A DNA stretch of 64,000 nucleotides from WRAV01 sp050950205 (GCA_050950205.1 JBMNHF010000007.1:62001-126000); one strand, 5' to 3'. Counted from the first letter of the stretch, positions 9,176-17,208 are shown. A program made the numbers and translations. The notes: a model not told the origin generated them from the letters alone.

Positions 9176-9220
9176 CATATAAAAGGCAGAGCGTAAATGA
9201 TACGCTCTGCCTTTTATATG
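9176..9220. terminator. Perfect 20-bp-stem hairpin
   Basis: The arms 9176-9195 and 9201-9220 are exact inverse complements around a 5-nt loop (AATGA), with CTTTTATATG at the 3' side. It can act as a terminator in either direction. It stands between the insertion sequences and the decayed genes, where no intact gene ends nearby, so it may be a leftover. Confidence 0.6.
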
Positions 9221-9263
9221 GTTTTGAAACATCTCAAGTGCTGGCAAACTGGATACGGAGGAC

Positions 9264-9293
9264 AGAGTGGGAGCCAACACCAGCTCCCACTCT
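9264..9293 (-). terminator. Hairpin downstream of the cell-wall-binding remnant
   Basis: AGAGTGGGAGC (9264-9274) pairs with GCTCCCACTCT (9283-9293). It follows the minus-strand stop at 9313 and was probably that gene's terminator. Confidence 0.55.
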
Positions 9294-9312
9294 TCCTTTG
9301 CGTTCCCATGCG

Positions 9313-9690
9313 TTATCTGCTTTTCCGCACACCGTTTTCGTTCACCTCATAGCCGTCGATTTTGGTATGCTTAGCAAGGGAACCATCAGCACGGAAGTAA
9401 TACCACTTGCTGTCAATCTCAAGCCATTGGCCGAATACCATCAAACCCTCCTTGGTGAAATAGTACCGTTTGTCGTTGAGGTCCAACCAGCCCAGGGTGG
9501 CTTTGTTGCCGGAGTAGTACCGCCAGTTGTCTCCATCCTTCACCCAGCCGGTTTTCAGCGTTCCATCGGTGTGGAAGAAATACTTGATTTTACCAATGGT
9601 TTGCCAGCCGGTGAGCGGCTTGCTGTCCTTGTAGTACATATGCTGACCGTCATCGTTGAGCGCCCGGCCCTGTGCCGTGGCAGGGTCGAT
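9313..9690 (-). pseudogene. 3' fragment of a cell-wall-binding repeat protein
   Basis: On the minus strand this stretch encodes about 115 residues of aromatic repeats of roughly 20 aa (KPLTGWQTIGKIKYFFHTDG, then TGWVKDGDNWRYYSGN, LGWLDLNDKRYYFTKEG, GQWLEIDSKWYYFRADGS). Such repeats form choline- or glucan-binding modules on secreted surface proteins. There is no start codon, signal peptide or catalytic domain. Upstream, the frame runs into DNA that belongs to a response-regulator fragment in another frame, so the 5' part has been lost and the remainder joined to foreign sequence. The stop at 9313 looks natural. The exact junction (about 9690) is approximate. Confidence 0.7.
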
Positions 9691-10057
9691 GGTCAGCTTG
9701 ATGTAGTGTGTTGCTGTTGCCCACCATGGGCTACTTCCACACCTTTTCATACAGGTATTCGGCGCTGATAAATCGCTCCTCATTCTGCACAAAAATCAGC
9801 ATCAGGGCAAACTCCTTCTGGGGCAGCAGCAAATCGGCGCCGTCTAGGGTCGCCACGTCAGCCGTCACATCCAGGCAGAGCCGCCCCTTGTGTATACGCT
9901 CCGGCACCTGCTGTGCGCGGCGCAACAGCGCTTCTATCCGTGCCAGCAGCACCTCGAAGTCATAGGGCTTGGAAAGGTAGTCATCGCCTCCCGCAGTGAG
10001 CCCCCGCACAATATCCTGCGGTGTGGTCAGCCCGGTCAAAAGCAGGACCGGCACCAT
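9690..10057 (-). pseudogene. Fragment of an OmpR-type response regulator
   Basis: Minus-strand codons from 10057 read VPVLLLTGLTTPQD, GGDDYLSKPYDF and LLARIEALLRRA: the second half of a receiver domain with the conserved Lys of LSKPYD, then the start of a winged-helix domain (LLLPQKEFALM, SAEYLYEKVWK). The phosphoacceptor half is missing. A TAG at 9731-9733 interrupts the winged helix; the same frame continues beyond it as PMVGNSNTLHQ, as expected if a CAG mutated to TAG. The fragment ends near 9690 against the cell-wall-binding remnant. It is clearly non-functional as a regulator. Confidence 0.75.
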
Positions 10058-10473
10058 GGTCCTGATACCGGGGTAGATCCATATCCCAACAGCTGTGCCT
10101 CTTGCTTTTTCAAAAACATAATTGCATCTTCTGCATTTAACGGTTTGCTGATCAGATATCCTTGTACTTTAGGGCAGCCGTGTTCTTTTAAATACTGCAA
10201 TTGGATGTCATACTCCACTCCTTCGGCTATCCCCTTGTATTCACCATCGCCGTCCATAAATTCAAATGGCATAAACTCTGGATCTACTCCAAGCCGAATC
10301 ACCGGATGTTCTTTTAGGAAGGCAAGTTCTTCCTCCGTCCAATCGATGTGATTTTCGGCAGCAAAGCAGGGTATTGCTGTCGTTGTGAAGAGGAGAACTG
10401 CTAAAGTAATTGCAGGAATAGCTACATGCTTCTTTTTTAAGGGCCGCTTTTTCTTCCCTTGGAGAATCATCAT
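10036..10473 (-). pseudogene. In-frame deletion chimera: solute-binding sensor N-terminus joined to an EAL-domain C-terminus
   Basis: The 145-aa frame starts at ATG 10473 after AGAGGGGG. Residues 10-38 form a signal peptide. Residues 45-82 are the start of a family-3 solute-binding sensor domain (ELAFLKEHPVIRLGVDPEF, then PFEFMDGDGEYKGIA). From residue 83 the sequence is instead the end of an EAL phosphodiesterase domain (IAEGVEYDIQLQYLKEHGC, VQGYLISKPL). The last ~20 residues are out of family. The parent was probably a large membrane protein with sensor, GGDEF and EAL domains whose middle was deleted across the shared GIA/IAEGV stretch. The product would be exported and have no catalytic site. 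Confidence 0.7.
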
Positions 10474-10862
10474 ACATCCCCCTCTTTTTGCACATCAAAT
10501 GCGTTAAGAAAAGCTCTTCAAACCTGATCTGGATGGGCAATTTGGGGCTTTAAGGTGATTATGTTTCCCAATGCCTTTTTGGGGTTTAGCAGTATTTTTC
10601 CGTGGTTCTCACATGGTTATTCTCTTCAGGAATATAGCTTGCTTCCAAAAAGCAAATGGCAGTATTGATAATATTATATCTTTATTGTTTAAAACAATCA
10701 ACATAATTCGACAAGAAGCGGGACTTCTATGCTCCCGAAATTTTCCTGCTATAGATGGACAAAGCCCATCGGGATTGTGATCCGCCCCATTGTTCTCCTT
10801 CCCGCCTCTTGATACTAAGCGCATTTCCTGCTTTGATGTTTATCACTTTCACTTTTCTATAA
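10474..10862. other. Intergenic stretch without a recognisable gene
   Basis: About 390 bp between the chimera and the diguanylate cyclase terminator. It holds the upstream region of the minus-strand chimera and short frames with no family resemblance or ribosome-binding site. I see no RNA gene. Confidence 0.5.
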
Positions 10863-10863
10863 T

Positions 10864-10902
10864 AATCCCCCTGATGTAGTTTTTTCTCACATCAGGGGGA
10901 TT
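10864..10902. terminator. Hairpin overlapping the diguanylate cyclase stop codon
   Basis: AATCCCCCTGATGT (10864-10877) pairs with ACATCAGGGGGATT (10889-10902) around an AT-rich loop. The minus-strand stop at 10887-10889 touches the stem. The T-rich downstream sequence is weak. Confidence 0.65.
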
Positions 10903-12074
10903 CTTTGTCTATTTTCTTCCCGATGATACCGGGCTTTATCCAGATACATATTTGCGTCTGCTTCTTTCAACAGGTCGGCGATTCTGTTGGCTTCTTTTTT
11001 AAGTGATATCGCATACCCGATGCTCACAGAAAGTCGAAACGGCAGGTGTTGTGCTTTATTAAAGGCATCAAAGTTGTTTTTGATCTTTTGAACGGCGTCT
11101 CTGGCACCGCCCTCTTCACCCTGCGGCATAATGACTACAAACTCGTCCCCGCCATACCGTGCCAAAAAAGCGGAAGTGCCTTTAAACGTTTCACGCAGGA
11201 TATTCGCCACCCGCATTAGCGCCACATCGCCCAAACTATGCCCAAATTGATCGTTGATATGCTTAAAGTCGTTCACATCCAGTAGAATCAATGTGAGTGG
11301 GCGATTTTGTCCATCTTCATATGTAATGAGGTACTTTTCCATGTTTCTGCGATTGTTAAGACCGGTGAGGGAATCCTGGGATATGAGCCGGCTTTCCTTA
11401 TCAATCATAACCAAAAGACCTGAGATCACCGCACAGGGCCAAACCATGCTCATTCCAGAAAACACGGTCTGTGCAACTCCTCCCACAAAGGGAGGGATCA
11501 CAAAAAAGGCAATGGTTAATAGTTCTTTTTTCCGATCAGGAAGCGTCTCCTTTTTATACTGGATTAAGGCCATTACAGATACTGACAGCAGGTATAGAAG
11601 GATAACCACGGACATAGGCAGGGACAATACGCCCCGGTGAAAGTAATTGGCATCGTCCAGATAAAAACACAAGCCGTTAAATGGCGAAGTGACAACAAGC
11701 ATACTCAAGAGTGCAAAGGGAATGAGGACTGATAGCATCTCTTTTTTTCTTTCAATATTTCGGCCAAAAATACGGTAATGGGCATACCGCAACCACTGGG
11801 CAGCCACGATAATCTGCATATTAAAATAGATCATGATGTTTGCATAGTTCACAACCCGTACCAAAGTTCCACTTTTGCCGTTTAGTGCCCACGCTACTAT
11901 ATCGGTGAATAAAATCAAGAAAGTAATTGCATGAATCTTGCGCAACATCCGGGTGTCGTGAGCGTCTGCAAAATTTCTTTTGAAATTGTAAAAGATGATC
12001 AGAGTAATTATACCGGAAAAAATATTAATGCCGACGTTAAACAGTATCGTCATCTCCGGGTCAAAAGCAATCAT
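10887..12074 (-). CDS. Membrane diguanylate cyclase (GGDEF domain)
   Basis: A 395-aa protein. About six hydrophobic segments (residues 8-220) form a membrane sensor of unknown ligand. The C-terminal GGDEF domain has DSLTGLNNRR near 235, LDVNDFKHINDQFGHSLGD near 268 and an intact YGGDEF active site near 307. It should make cyclic di-GMP from two GTP. The usual RxxD inhibitory site just before the active site is absent, so product feedback may be weak. Start ATG 12074 follows GGTGGGGGATT. It stands alone between two terminators. Confidence 0.9.
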   Translation of the reverse strand: MIAFDPEMTILFNVGINIFSGIITLIIFYNFKRNFADAHDTRMLRKIHAITFLILFTDIVAWALNGKSGTLVRVVNYANIMIYFNMQIIVAAQWLRYAHYRIFGRNIERKKEMLSVLIPFALLSMLVVTSPFNGLCFYLDDANYFHRGVLSLPMSVVILLYLLSVSVMALIQYKKETLPDRKKELLTIAFFVIPPFVGGVAQTVFSGMSMVWPCAVISGLLVMIDKESRLISQDSLTGLNNRRNMEKYLITYEDGQNRPLTLILLDVNDFKHINDQFGHSLGDVALMRVANILRETFKGTSAFLARYGGDEFVVIMPQGEEGGARDAVQKIKNNFDAFNKAQHLPFRLSVSIGYAISLKKEANRIADLLKEADANMYLDKARYHREENRQRIPLM

Positions 12075-12335
12075 AATCCCCCACCTTTGCTTGAGCGTCC
12101 CTCTGCAAGTCGGTCTTTGGATTATTTTATCACAAGATGGTAAACAGTTCTACAACATTCTTCGTCAAAATTCGAGCCACCTGGCAGTGGAGAATTTGAC
12201 CTCTTTCCGCCATATATCTCTTGCCTGCGGGATTTTGGCGCAAATACTATTTGGTATTTACGATATAAACTTTTTATGCCATTGATATGTCCTCCTTTGC
12301 TTTTTGCGGGGTTAGCAAACCTGCACTAAAGGACC
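12075..12335. other. Intergenic region upstream of the diguanylate cyclase
   Basis: AT-rich DNA that must hold the minus-strand promoter of the cyclase. I see no gene and no clear promoter hexamers. Confidence 0.4.
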
Positions 12336-12371
12336 AAAAACAAACGCCTGGACATGATGCCCAAGCGTTTG
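12336..12371 (-). terminator. Terminator of the long minus-strand operon
   Basis: CAAACGC (12341-12347) pairs with GCGTTTG (12365-12371), extended by TGG/CCA. On the minus strand a T5 run follows (AAAAA at 12336-12340 on the plus strand). It lies about 50 nt beyond the stop of the TauE/SafE gene. Confidence 0.75.
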
Positions 12372-12423
12372 CTGTTGTCGAGTTCATATTTCTTTCCCTT
12401 GGGGAAAAACGCCTCTTTATAGT

Positions 12424-13206
12424 CTACAAAAGATAAAATACAATATTGTAGATGCAGATGCCAAATACCAGCAGCTGAACGGCGTTAAACAGGACTTCCA
12501 GGGTATGGGAGGATAGTTTTCGGTGTAAGGATGCTCCAATCCACCCTCCCAATATAGCAGCCACCAGCAATGCGGGCAAAACGGGAACCCATAAACGGTG
12601 CATCTCTCCTCCCGTTAAAAGAACCGCCATTTTACCGATTTGGGCAAACAGAATGGTAGCCAGTGAATAGGCCGCCGCAACACTGGTGGGAACAGAAAAC
12701 AGGAAGGTTATCGCCGCCACATTGATGGGACCGCCTCCAATGCCCAAAAAAGAAGAAAGCACCCCCAACCCCAAGCCTGTCAGGCATCCGCTGGCCAGTC
12801 CATCTAAATGCAGGGATTTTATATTGTCCTTTCGCAGCATATAGCAGAAGGTAAGGACCAGCAGGGCTGCCAAAACAATGTTTTGCACCCCTTTTACCTG
12901 ATGGTCTGCCTGATGGCGAGCAACGTAGGCCAACAGTTCGTTGCCCATATTGCCCCCAACCAAAGCTCCGATTGCCAGGCTGGTAGCTAACCTAAAGTTC
13001 AGCCCGATTTTTGCCTTCACATAACGCCCAACCGAAACAATGGACATGGTTAAAACGGTTGCGCAAGACAAGGCAGCCGTGGTTTCGGCCGGATAATCTC
13101 CCAGGAGATCTAAGGCAGGTTTTATGATGACTCCCCCGCCCATTCCGGTAGCTGCTCCCAGTGCAGTGGCAATCAGAACAACGGAAAAATACAGTAGGGT
13201 ATTCAT
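12424..13206 (-). CDS. TauE/SafE (TSUP) family membrane exporter
   Basis: A 260-aa membrane protein with about eight hydrophobic segments and the two family half-repeats: a Gly-rich ATGMGGGVIIKP block at residues 20-31 and SSFLGIGGGPINV near 150. Members export sulfite, sulfoacetate or other C2/C3 sulfonates, or move other small anions. Start ATG 13206 follows AGGAGC. It is the last gene of the roughly 12-kb operon, separated from the LarA-like gene by an intercistronic hairpin. With the sulfonate-class importer at the other end of the operon it suggests that an organosulfur product is exported, but TSUP substrates cannot be read from sequence. Confidence 0.85.
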   Translation of the reverse strand: MNTLLYFSVVLIATALGAATGMGGGVIIKPALDLLGDYPAETTAALSCATVLTMSIVSVGRYVKAKIGLNFRLATSLAIGALVGGNMGNELLAYVARHQADHQVKGVQNIVLAALLVLTFCYMLRKDNIKSLHLDGLASGCLTGLGLGVLSSFLGIGGGPINVAAITFLFSVPTSVAAAYSLATILFAQIGKMAVLLTGGEMHRLWVPVLPALLVAAILGGWIGASLHRKLSSHTLEVLFNAVQLLVFGICIYNIVFYLL

Positions 13207-13230
13207 TTAAGCGCTCCTAAAATATGTAAC

Positions 13231-13275
13231 AACAGCAGGCTCACCAAATTTCTGCTTTGGTGAGCACTGCTGTCG
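13231..13275 (-). promoter_or_regulatory. Intercistronic hairpin before the TauE/SafE gene
   Basis: CTCACCAAA (13240-13248) pairs with TTTGGTGAG (13256-13264), and the outer CAGCAG/CTGCTG arms also pair. There is no strong T-run, so it more likely tunes mRNA stability or read-through than terminates fully. Confidence 0.5.
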
Positions 13276-13285
13276 AAAAAAACTG

Positions 13286-14776
13286 TTAGCCGCAGCAGGG
13301 ATGTCCTAGAAAGGCCTGACTGGTTGTACCTGTATAGGCTTCGTTTTTCATGCAAAGGTGAACCGATGTGGTGGTAAAGGTGCGGGGAAGAGCCAAAATA
13401 TTGGGGTTTTCCCCCACATATTTCTTCTTGGCATCTTCCAAAGCCTCCTCAATGGTGGCTCGGGTTTTCAGACCCATGCCCCGGGCGATACCGGGCATCT
13501 GCGCACCGGTAATATAAATGGCTGCGGTGTTTTTTTCTGCCAAATGACCACAGCTTATCATGGAAAAACCGTGGAAGGGATGATAGGCGTTGGCAAAACG
13601 GTATTTTCTAATATACTCTTGATTGGTGGCATAATATTCGCCAAGGCGATGCAAATCCGGCAGAGTATTCATATAGTCTTTTTGGAAATCCTCGTACATT
13701 TCCCGGGTATAGGGCCAGATTTCGTCATGGAAATAGCCGTCGCACCGGGAGGCGCAGATGATGACGCAGCGATCGCTCATCACCCGCCTGTGCCGGATGA
13801 CCTGAGCCGAAAGAGCCTGCATCAGCATAATGGGATTGGTGCCCATACCATCGCCATAGTGGAAAAATTGGGGCATTCCAAACACCATGACATCATATTT
13901 CTTTTCGGCCCAATGCACATAGGTGCGCTGGTCAGCCACTTTCCAGCTCAAGGGTTCCGTTTCGGCGGCATAGCCGGAAAAGATGGCAATTTGTCTGCTT
14001 TGAGTATCCAGCACAGCATCGCAACAAAAGAACTTTTTGCCCATGCATTTTTCCATATGCATACCAATTTCGTCAAATTTGGTGCGCATATCGTTGTTGC
14101 CGCTAACCGGAACAAAATCCTCTTTGTGCATGACTTTCGGCACATGGTGGCTGGCAATGCTCTTCCAGTGAGTGATACCGGTGGAGCAATGCTTGTACCC
14201 GCCGGAGTATCCCCCATAAGGGTTGCCCTGGGTATGCCCGATGAGCACCGCAATATCGGCATCAAAGACCATTTTGTTCATGATAACCGGATCGCCGCTG
14301 TCGGTGCAGCCAAGATCTACAAGGTTATCATAGTCTTCGCTGTCGTGGTTGATAATTTGACCGGAGGGGTAAAATTCGTAAAACAACTTATCCCCGAGGA
14401 TATTGTGAATCTCCCGCTCGGTATTTTTACGGTGCAGGCCGTTGGAGCACAGCAGAACAATATCCTTTTTTTCTACACCGGCGGCATACAGCTCCTCCAA
14501 AATAATGGGAATAGACACTTTGCGATGAGCCGTTTCATGTTCGCCGCCCTTTACCCGGTCGGGGAAAATAATAACGCATTTGGCCCCTTTAAATCCCATC
14601 TCCCGCAGGGAAGGCATTCCAATGGGATTCTGAATGCTCTTTCTGGTTTCCTCCACCAGCTTTTCGGTGGGGATGTGGGGCGGGTCGGGAACGGTTTCTC
14701 CCGGAATAAAAACATCGGTATAATCGGGAAGCTCTGCCTTTACAAAACCATGACCATACTCAAACTCCAAAAGCAT
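13286..14776 (-). CDS. LarA-like (DUF2088) nickel-pincer racemase/epimerase homologue, divergent
   Basis: A 496-aa protein of the lactate-racemase family, whose members racemise or epimerise 2-hydroxy acids with a nickel-pincer nucleotide. Matching blocks are FPDRVKGG near 71, LLCSNGLHRKNTEREI near 108 (H115 aligns with the first catalytic His) and PYGGYSGGYKH near 186 (K195 aligns with the cofactor-binding Lys). The His-His pair that precedes GYSGG in lactate racemase is replaced by Asn-Pro (185-186), so chemistry or substrate may differ. Start ATG 14776 follows TTGGAGATGAG. No cofactor-maturation genes (larB, larC, larE) are in the window. Position among triose and aldolase genes suggests a C3 hydroxy-acid substrate. 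Confidence 0.75.
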   Translation of the reverse strand: MLLEFEYGHGFVKAELPDYTDVFIPGETVPDPPHIPTEKLVEETRKSIQNPIGMPSLREMGFKGAKCVIIFPDRVKGGEHETAHRKVSIPIILEELYAAGVEKKDIVLLCSNGLHRKNTEREIHNILGDKLFYEFYPSGQIINHDSEDYDNLVDLGCTDSGDPVIMNKMVFDADIAVLIGHTQGNPYGGYSGGYKHCSTGITHWKSIASHHVPKVMHKEDFVPVSGNNDMRTKFDEIGMHMEKCMGKKFFCCDAVLDTQSRQIAIFSGYAAETEPLSWKVADQRTYVHWAEKKYDVMVFGMPQFFHYGDGMGTNPIMLMQALSAQVIRHRRVMSDRCVIICASRCDGYFHDEIWPYTREMYEDFQKDYMNTLPDLHRLGEYYATNQEYIRKYRFANAYHPFHGFSMISCGHLAEKNTAAIYITGAQMPGIARGMGLKTRATIEEALEDAKKKYVGENPNILALPRTFTTTSVHLCMKNEAYTGTTSQAFLGHPCCG

Positions 14777-14822
14777 AATCTCATCTCCAATCTTTTTAAT
14801 CTTTTATATCCAACCTTGCGGA

Positions 14823-15662
14823 TCAGGAGTGTTTTAAATACCGCTTGACAATTTCCAAATACTCTTGGGGATAGAATCCAATTTCTCCCGAAAAACGGGT
14901 TAAGGCAATCAGCCCACCGTCTAATTCCTCAATGGAGGACAACATGGATGCATTATCCTGCTTGAGGCCACCGCCATACACCACGGGCAGGCCTGCGGTT
15001 CTCTCTTTGATAAAGCGAGCAACCTTTGTAATATACTCCTGATCCGGCGGGGTTTTGCCGGGGCCAATGCTCCAAATGGGTTCATAGGCAATGCAAATTC
15101 CCTCTCGGTTTACACCTTCCAGTCCCATATCCAGTTGCTGCCCTAAGATGCGCTGCCAATCATCCTGCTCATCTGCTTGCTCTCCAATGCAGTACAGCAC
15201 CGAAAGGCCGGCTTTTTGCGCTGTCAAAATCTCCCGATTGAGGATGCGGGTCACTGCCTCTGGTTTGTTGACCCCGGCTTCCTGCAGCACACTGTTGAGG
15301 CTGTTGCGCTCTTCGCAATGGCCAATTATAGTATGGGTACAACCGATCTCTATCATACTATTGGCGGTTCGACTGGAGGTAAAAGCGCCAAAGTTCCCTC
15401 CCGGCTCTGTGTCGTATTGATACACGCTTTGGCAGCCAATGTTCAGATTTCCTTCCGCCTTTAAAGCACCTACAGCACCCAGCAGATGGGCTTCGGGAAA
15501 GAACATGACAAAGGAAACTTCTGAGGGTGAGTAGGTTGCCAGTTCGCCTTGAGTTTTTTCCACAATATAACTACCCCATGTTTCCATAGGAGCAAGACGG
15601 TTGACGCCTCCACGTTTGGGAGAGATATCGAACCGTTTTAAATTTAAAAATATATGTTTGAT
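14823..15662 (-). CDS. tpiA: Triose-phosphate isomerase-like protein; start codon uncertain (ATC at 15660-15662)
   Basis: The enzyme interconverts dihydroxyacetone phosphate and glyceraldehyde 3-phosphate. From the only in-frame ATG (15587) the frame is 254 aa and lacks the catalytic lysine. The frame stays open 25 codons further upstream and encodes LNLKRFD, the form of the lysine motif expected here (K9), followed by GGVNRLAPMETWGSYI. The other residues are present: H115 in IIGHCEER, E194 in AYEPIWSIG and the phosphate loop YGGGL. No ATG, GTG or TTG exists in this upstream part; an in-frame TGA lies two codons before ATC 15662, preceded by GAGTGAGGT. Either a rare ATC/ATT start is used or an ATG was lost. 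It sits within the operon after a 47-aa frame. Confidence 0.8.
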   Translation of the reverse strand: MKHIFLNLKRFDISPKRGGVNRLAPMETWGSYIVEKTQGELATYSPSEVSFVMFFPEAHLLGAVGALKAEGNLNIGCQSVYQYDTEPGGNFGAFTSSRTANSMIEIGCTHTIIGHCEERNSLNSVLQEAGVNKPEAVTRILNREILTAQKAGLSVLYCIGEQADEQDDWQRILGQQLDMGLEGVNREGICIAYEPIWSIGPGKTPPDQEYITKVARFIKERTAGLPVVYGGGLKQDNASMLSSIEELDGGLIALTRFSGEIGFYPQEYLEIVKRYLKHS

Positions 15663-15759
15663 AATACCTCACTCGCTTCTATCAGATTCAAAAGATGCAG
15701 TCCTATGTTGAGCGGGCATAGGAAGCCTTGCCCGGCAATCAAGGGAAAAAAGGTCCTCC

Positions 15760-15903
15760 TTAAGCAGTAGCCACACCGTGATGGAGGTGCCCATAAACTG
15801 CTGTGCTGAAATGTTCCTGGTTGCCGGAGCGGTTCTTTGTCTTGCTGTTGATGTCATAAAACCGCTGTGTGACATAGAACAGCGCGAAGGGTTGCCCTGT
15901 CAT
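15760..15903 (-). CDS. Small ORF translationally coupled to the phosphofructokinase gene (47 aa, unknown)
   Basis: ATG 15903 overlaps the kinase stop in the arrangement ATGA, a hallmark of coupled translation. The product begins MTGQPFALFYVTQRF and ends HLHHGVATA, with no family I recognise. It has no hydrophobic segment. It may be a genuine small protein or the truncated head of a lost enzyme gene; the following 97 bp up to the isomerase hold nothing clear. Confidence 0.4.
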   Translation of the reverse strand: MTGQPFALFYVTQRFYDINSKTKNRSGNQEHFSTAVYGHLHHGVATA

Positions 15904-17102
15904 ATCATCACATCATTGCCCGCCGTGGGGGATGATTCCCCCGGTCGGAAGGAGGCAAAGGAGCGCAAGGGACCGCCAATTAACGGGCGGCACCAATCGC
16001 AAAAGCTTTGGGTGACATCATTGCCTGCGCTGTTCACGTATTCTTTGGGGATCAGCCTTTCTTCCAGCATCACCTGTTCAATGGGGATGAGAATGGGTTT
16101 TACGGCATAGGGTTCTGCCGGCTGCTGGCGTTCAAACCCAACCATGACGCCGGTTTGACCTTCAATAGCAGCTCTAACAGCGACTTTGCCAGCCAAAATA
16201 GCTTCCTCACGATCCACATCGGATTGGAGGGCAATCGAGGCCCTTCCGCAAAGCCCGGGTTTTTCTCCGCGGGCCTTGATGCCCAGCTTTTGAATCACAA
16301 GATTTGCCAGATGGGAGCTGACATCGCCATAATAAACGGCCCGGTCCATTTTAAAAATGGGCGGCACAATTGGTTCTCCCTCTTTGTTTTTGAGCCCCTC
16401 GCCCACCACTACCACAATGCCTTTTTGGACTTTGTGCAGCCGTTCTATATCGGACAGAAAGCGCTCTTCCTCAAAGGGGACTTCCGGCAGATAGATAAAA
16501 TCGGGGCCCACACCTACATCCCGAGCCAGAGCAGCAGCTGCTGTAATCCAGCCGGCATTGCGACCCATGGTCTCTACAATACAGACATGAATAGGCAACG
16601 CTCTTACGTCCTGGCATATCTCGCTGACGGTGGCGGCGATGTAGCGGGCGGCGCTACCAAAACCGGGAGCATGATCGGTGACAGCAATGTCGTTATCAAT
16701 GGTTTTGGGAACGCCTACAACCTGTACGTCGGCTTGAATGGCCTGGCAGGCCTGATATACTTTGCCGCAGGTGTCCATGGAGCCGTTTCCGCCGTTGAAA
16801 AAGATGTAGCGGATATTCTGCTCCTTAATCACCTGTGCCATAGAGAGGTAATCTTCCGGCCTGAGGTGGTCGCGGGAGGTGCCGATGGCCGACGCCGGCG
16901 TAAAGGGGAGCAGATCCAATTTGCTTTGGGGAACCGTCTTCATGTCTAAAAAACGGCGGTGGAGCACCCCGCTGCTGCCTCCCAGCGCAGCGTATACTTT
17001 CTCAATCTGGGAATACTTTTTAGCCTCTTCCACTATGCCGTACAGCGATGCATTGATCACCGCCGTTGGTGCGCCACCATGGACAATTAAGGCATTACTC
17101 AA
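15900..17102 (-). CDS. Phosphofructokinase-family sugar-phosphate kinase (PfkA superfamily)
   Basis: A 400-aa PfkA-type kinase that phosphorylates a sugar 1-phosphate position, classically fructose 6-phosphate. The active site shows GGNGS (104-108), PKTIDND (132-138) with catalytic Asp136, and MGRNAG (179-184). The residues that track phosphoryl donor are mixed: Gly107 at the ATP-type position and Lys133 at the position typical of pyrophosphate enzymes; the usual metal-binding Asp of GGDG is Asn106. The start is TTG 17102, seven bases after GGAGGGGG. It lies between the aldolase and the isomerase genes, fitting kinase, aldolase, isomerase in one pathway. Sugar and donor are not determinable from sequence. 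Confidence 0.88.
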   Translation of the reverse strand: MSNALIVHGGAPTAVINASLYGIVEEAKKYSQIEKVYAALGGSSGVLHRRFLDMKTVPQSKLDLLPFTPASAIGTSRDHLRPEDYLSMAQVIKEQNIRYIFFNGGNGSMDTCGKVYQACQAIQADVQVVGVPKTIDNDIAVTDHAPGFGSAARYIAATVSEICQDVRALPIHVCIVETMGRNAGWITAAAALARDVGVGPDFIYLPEVPFEEERFLSDIERLHKVQKGIVVVVGEGLKNKEGEPIVPPIFKMDRAVYYGDVSSHLANLVIQKLGIKARGEKPGLCGRASIALQSDVDREEAILAGKVAVRAAIEGQTGVMVGFERQQPAEPYAVKPILIPIEQVMLEERLIPKEYVNSAGNDVTQSFCDWCRPLIGGPLRSFASFRPGESSPTAGNDVMI

Positions 17103-17208
17103 GGAAAGTCCCCCTCCTTCTATCTGGAAAAGAGATGAAAACGGGATTGTTCGGTCTTAGCCGAATGGTTGCAGATTGCGGAGCGTAATCGGGCAAAAGT
17201 CCGGCGAA

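Noticed and set aside
13358..14848. A 496-codon open frame on the plus strand, opposite the LarA-like gene
   Set aside because: It mirrors the real minus-strand gene, has no ribosome-binding site or family resemblance, and its composition follows the antisense codon pattern.
16008..16949. Long plus-strand frame opposite the phosphofructokinase gene
   Set aside because: Antisense shadow; the kinase motifs on the other strand are unambiguous.
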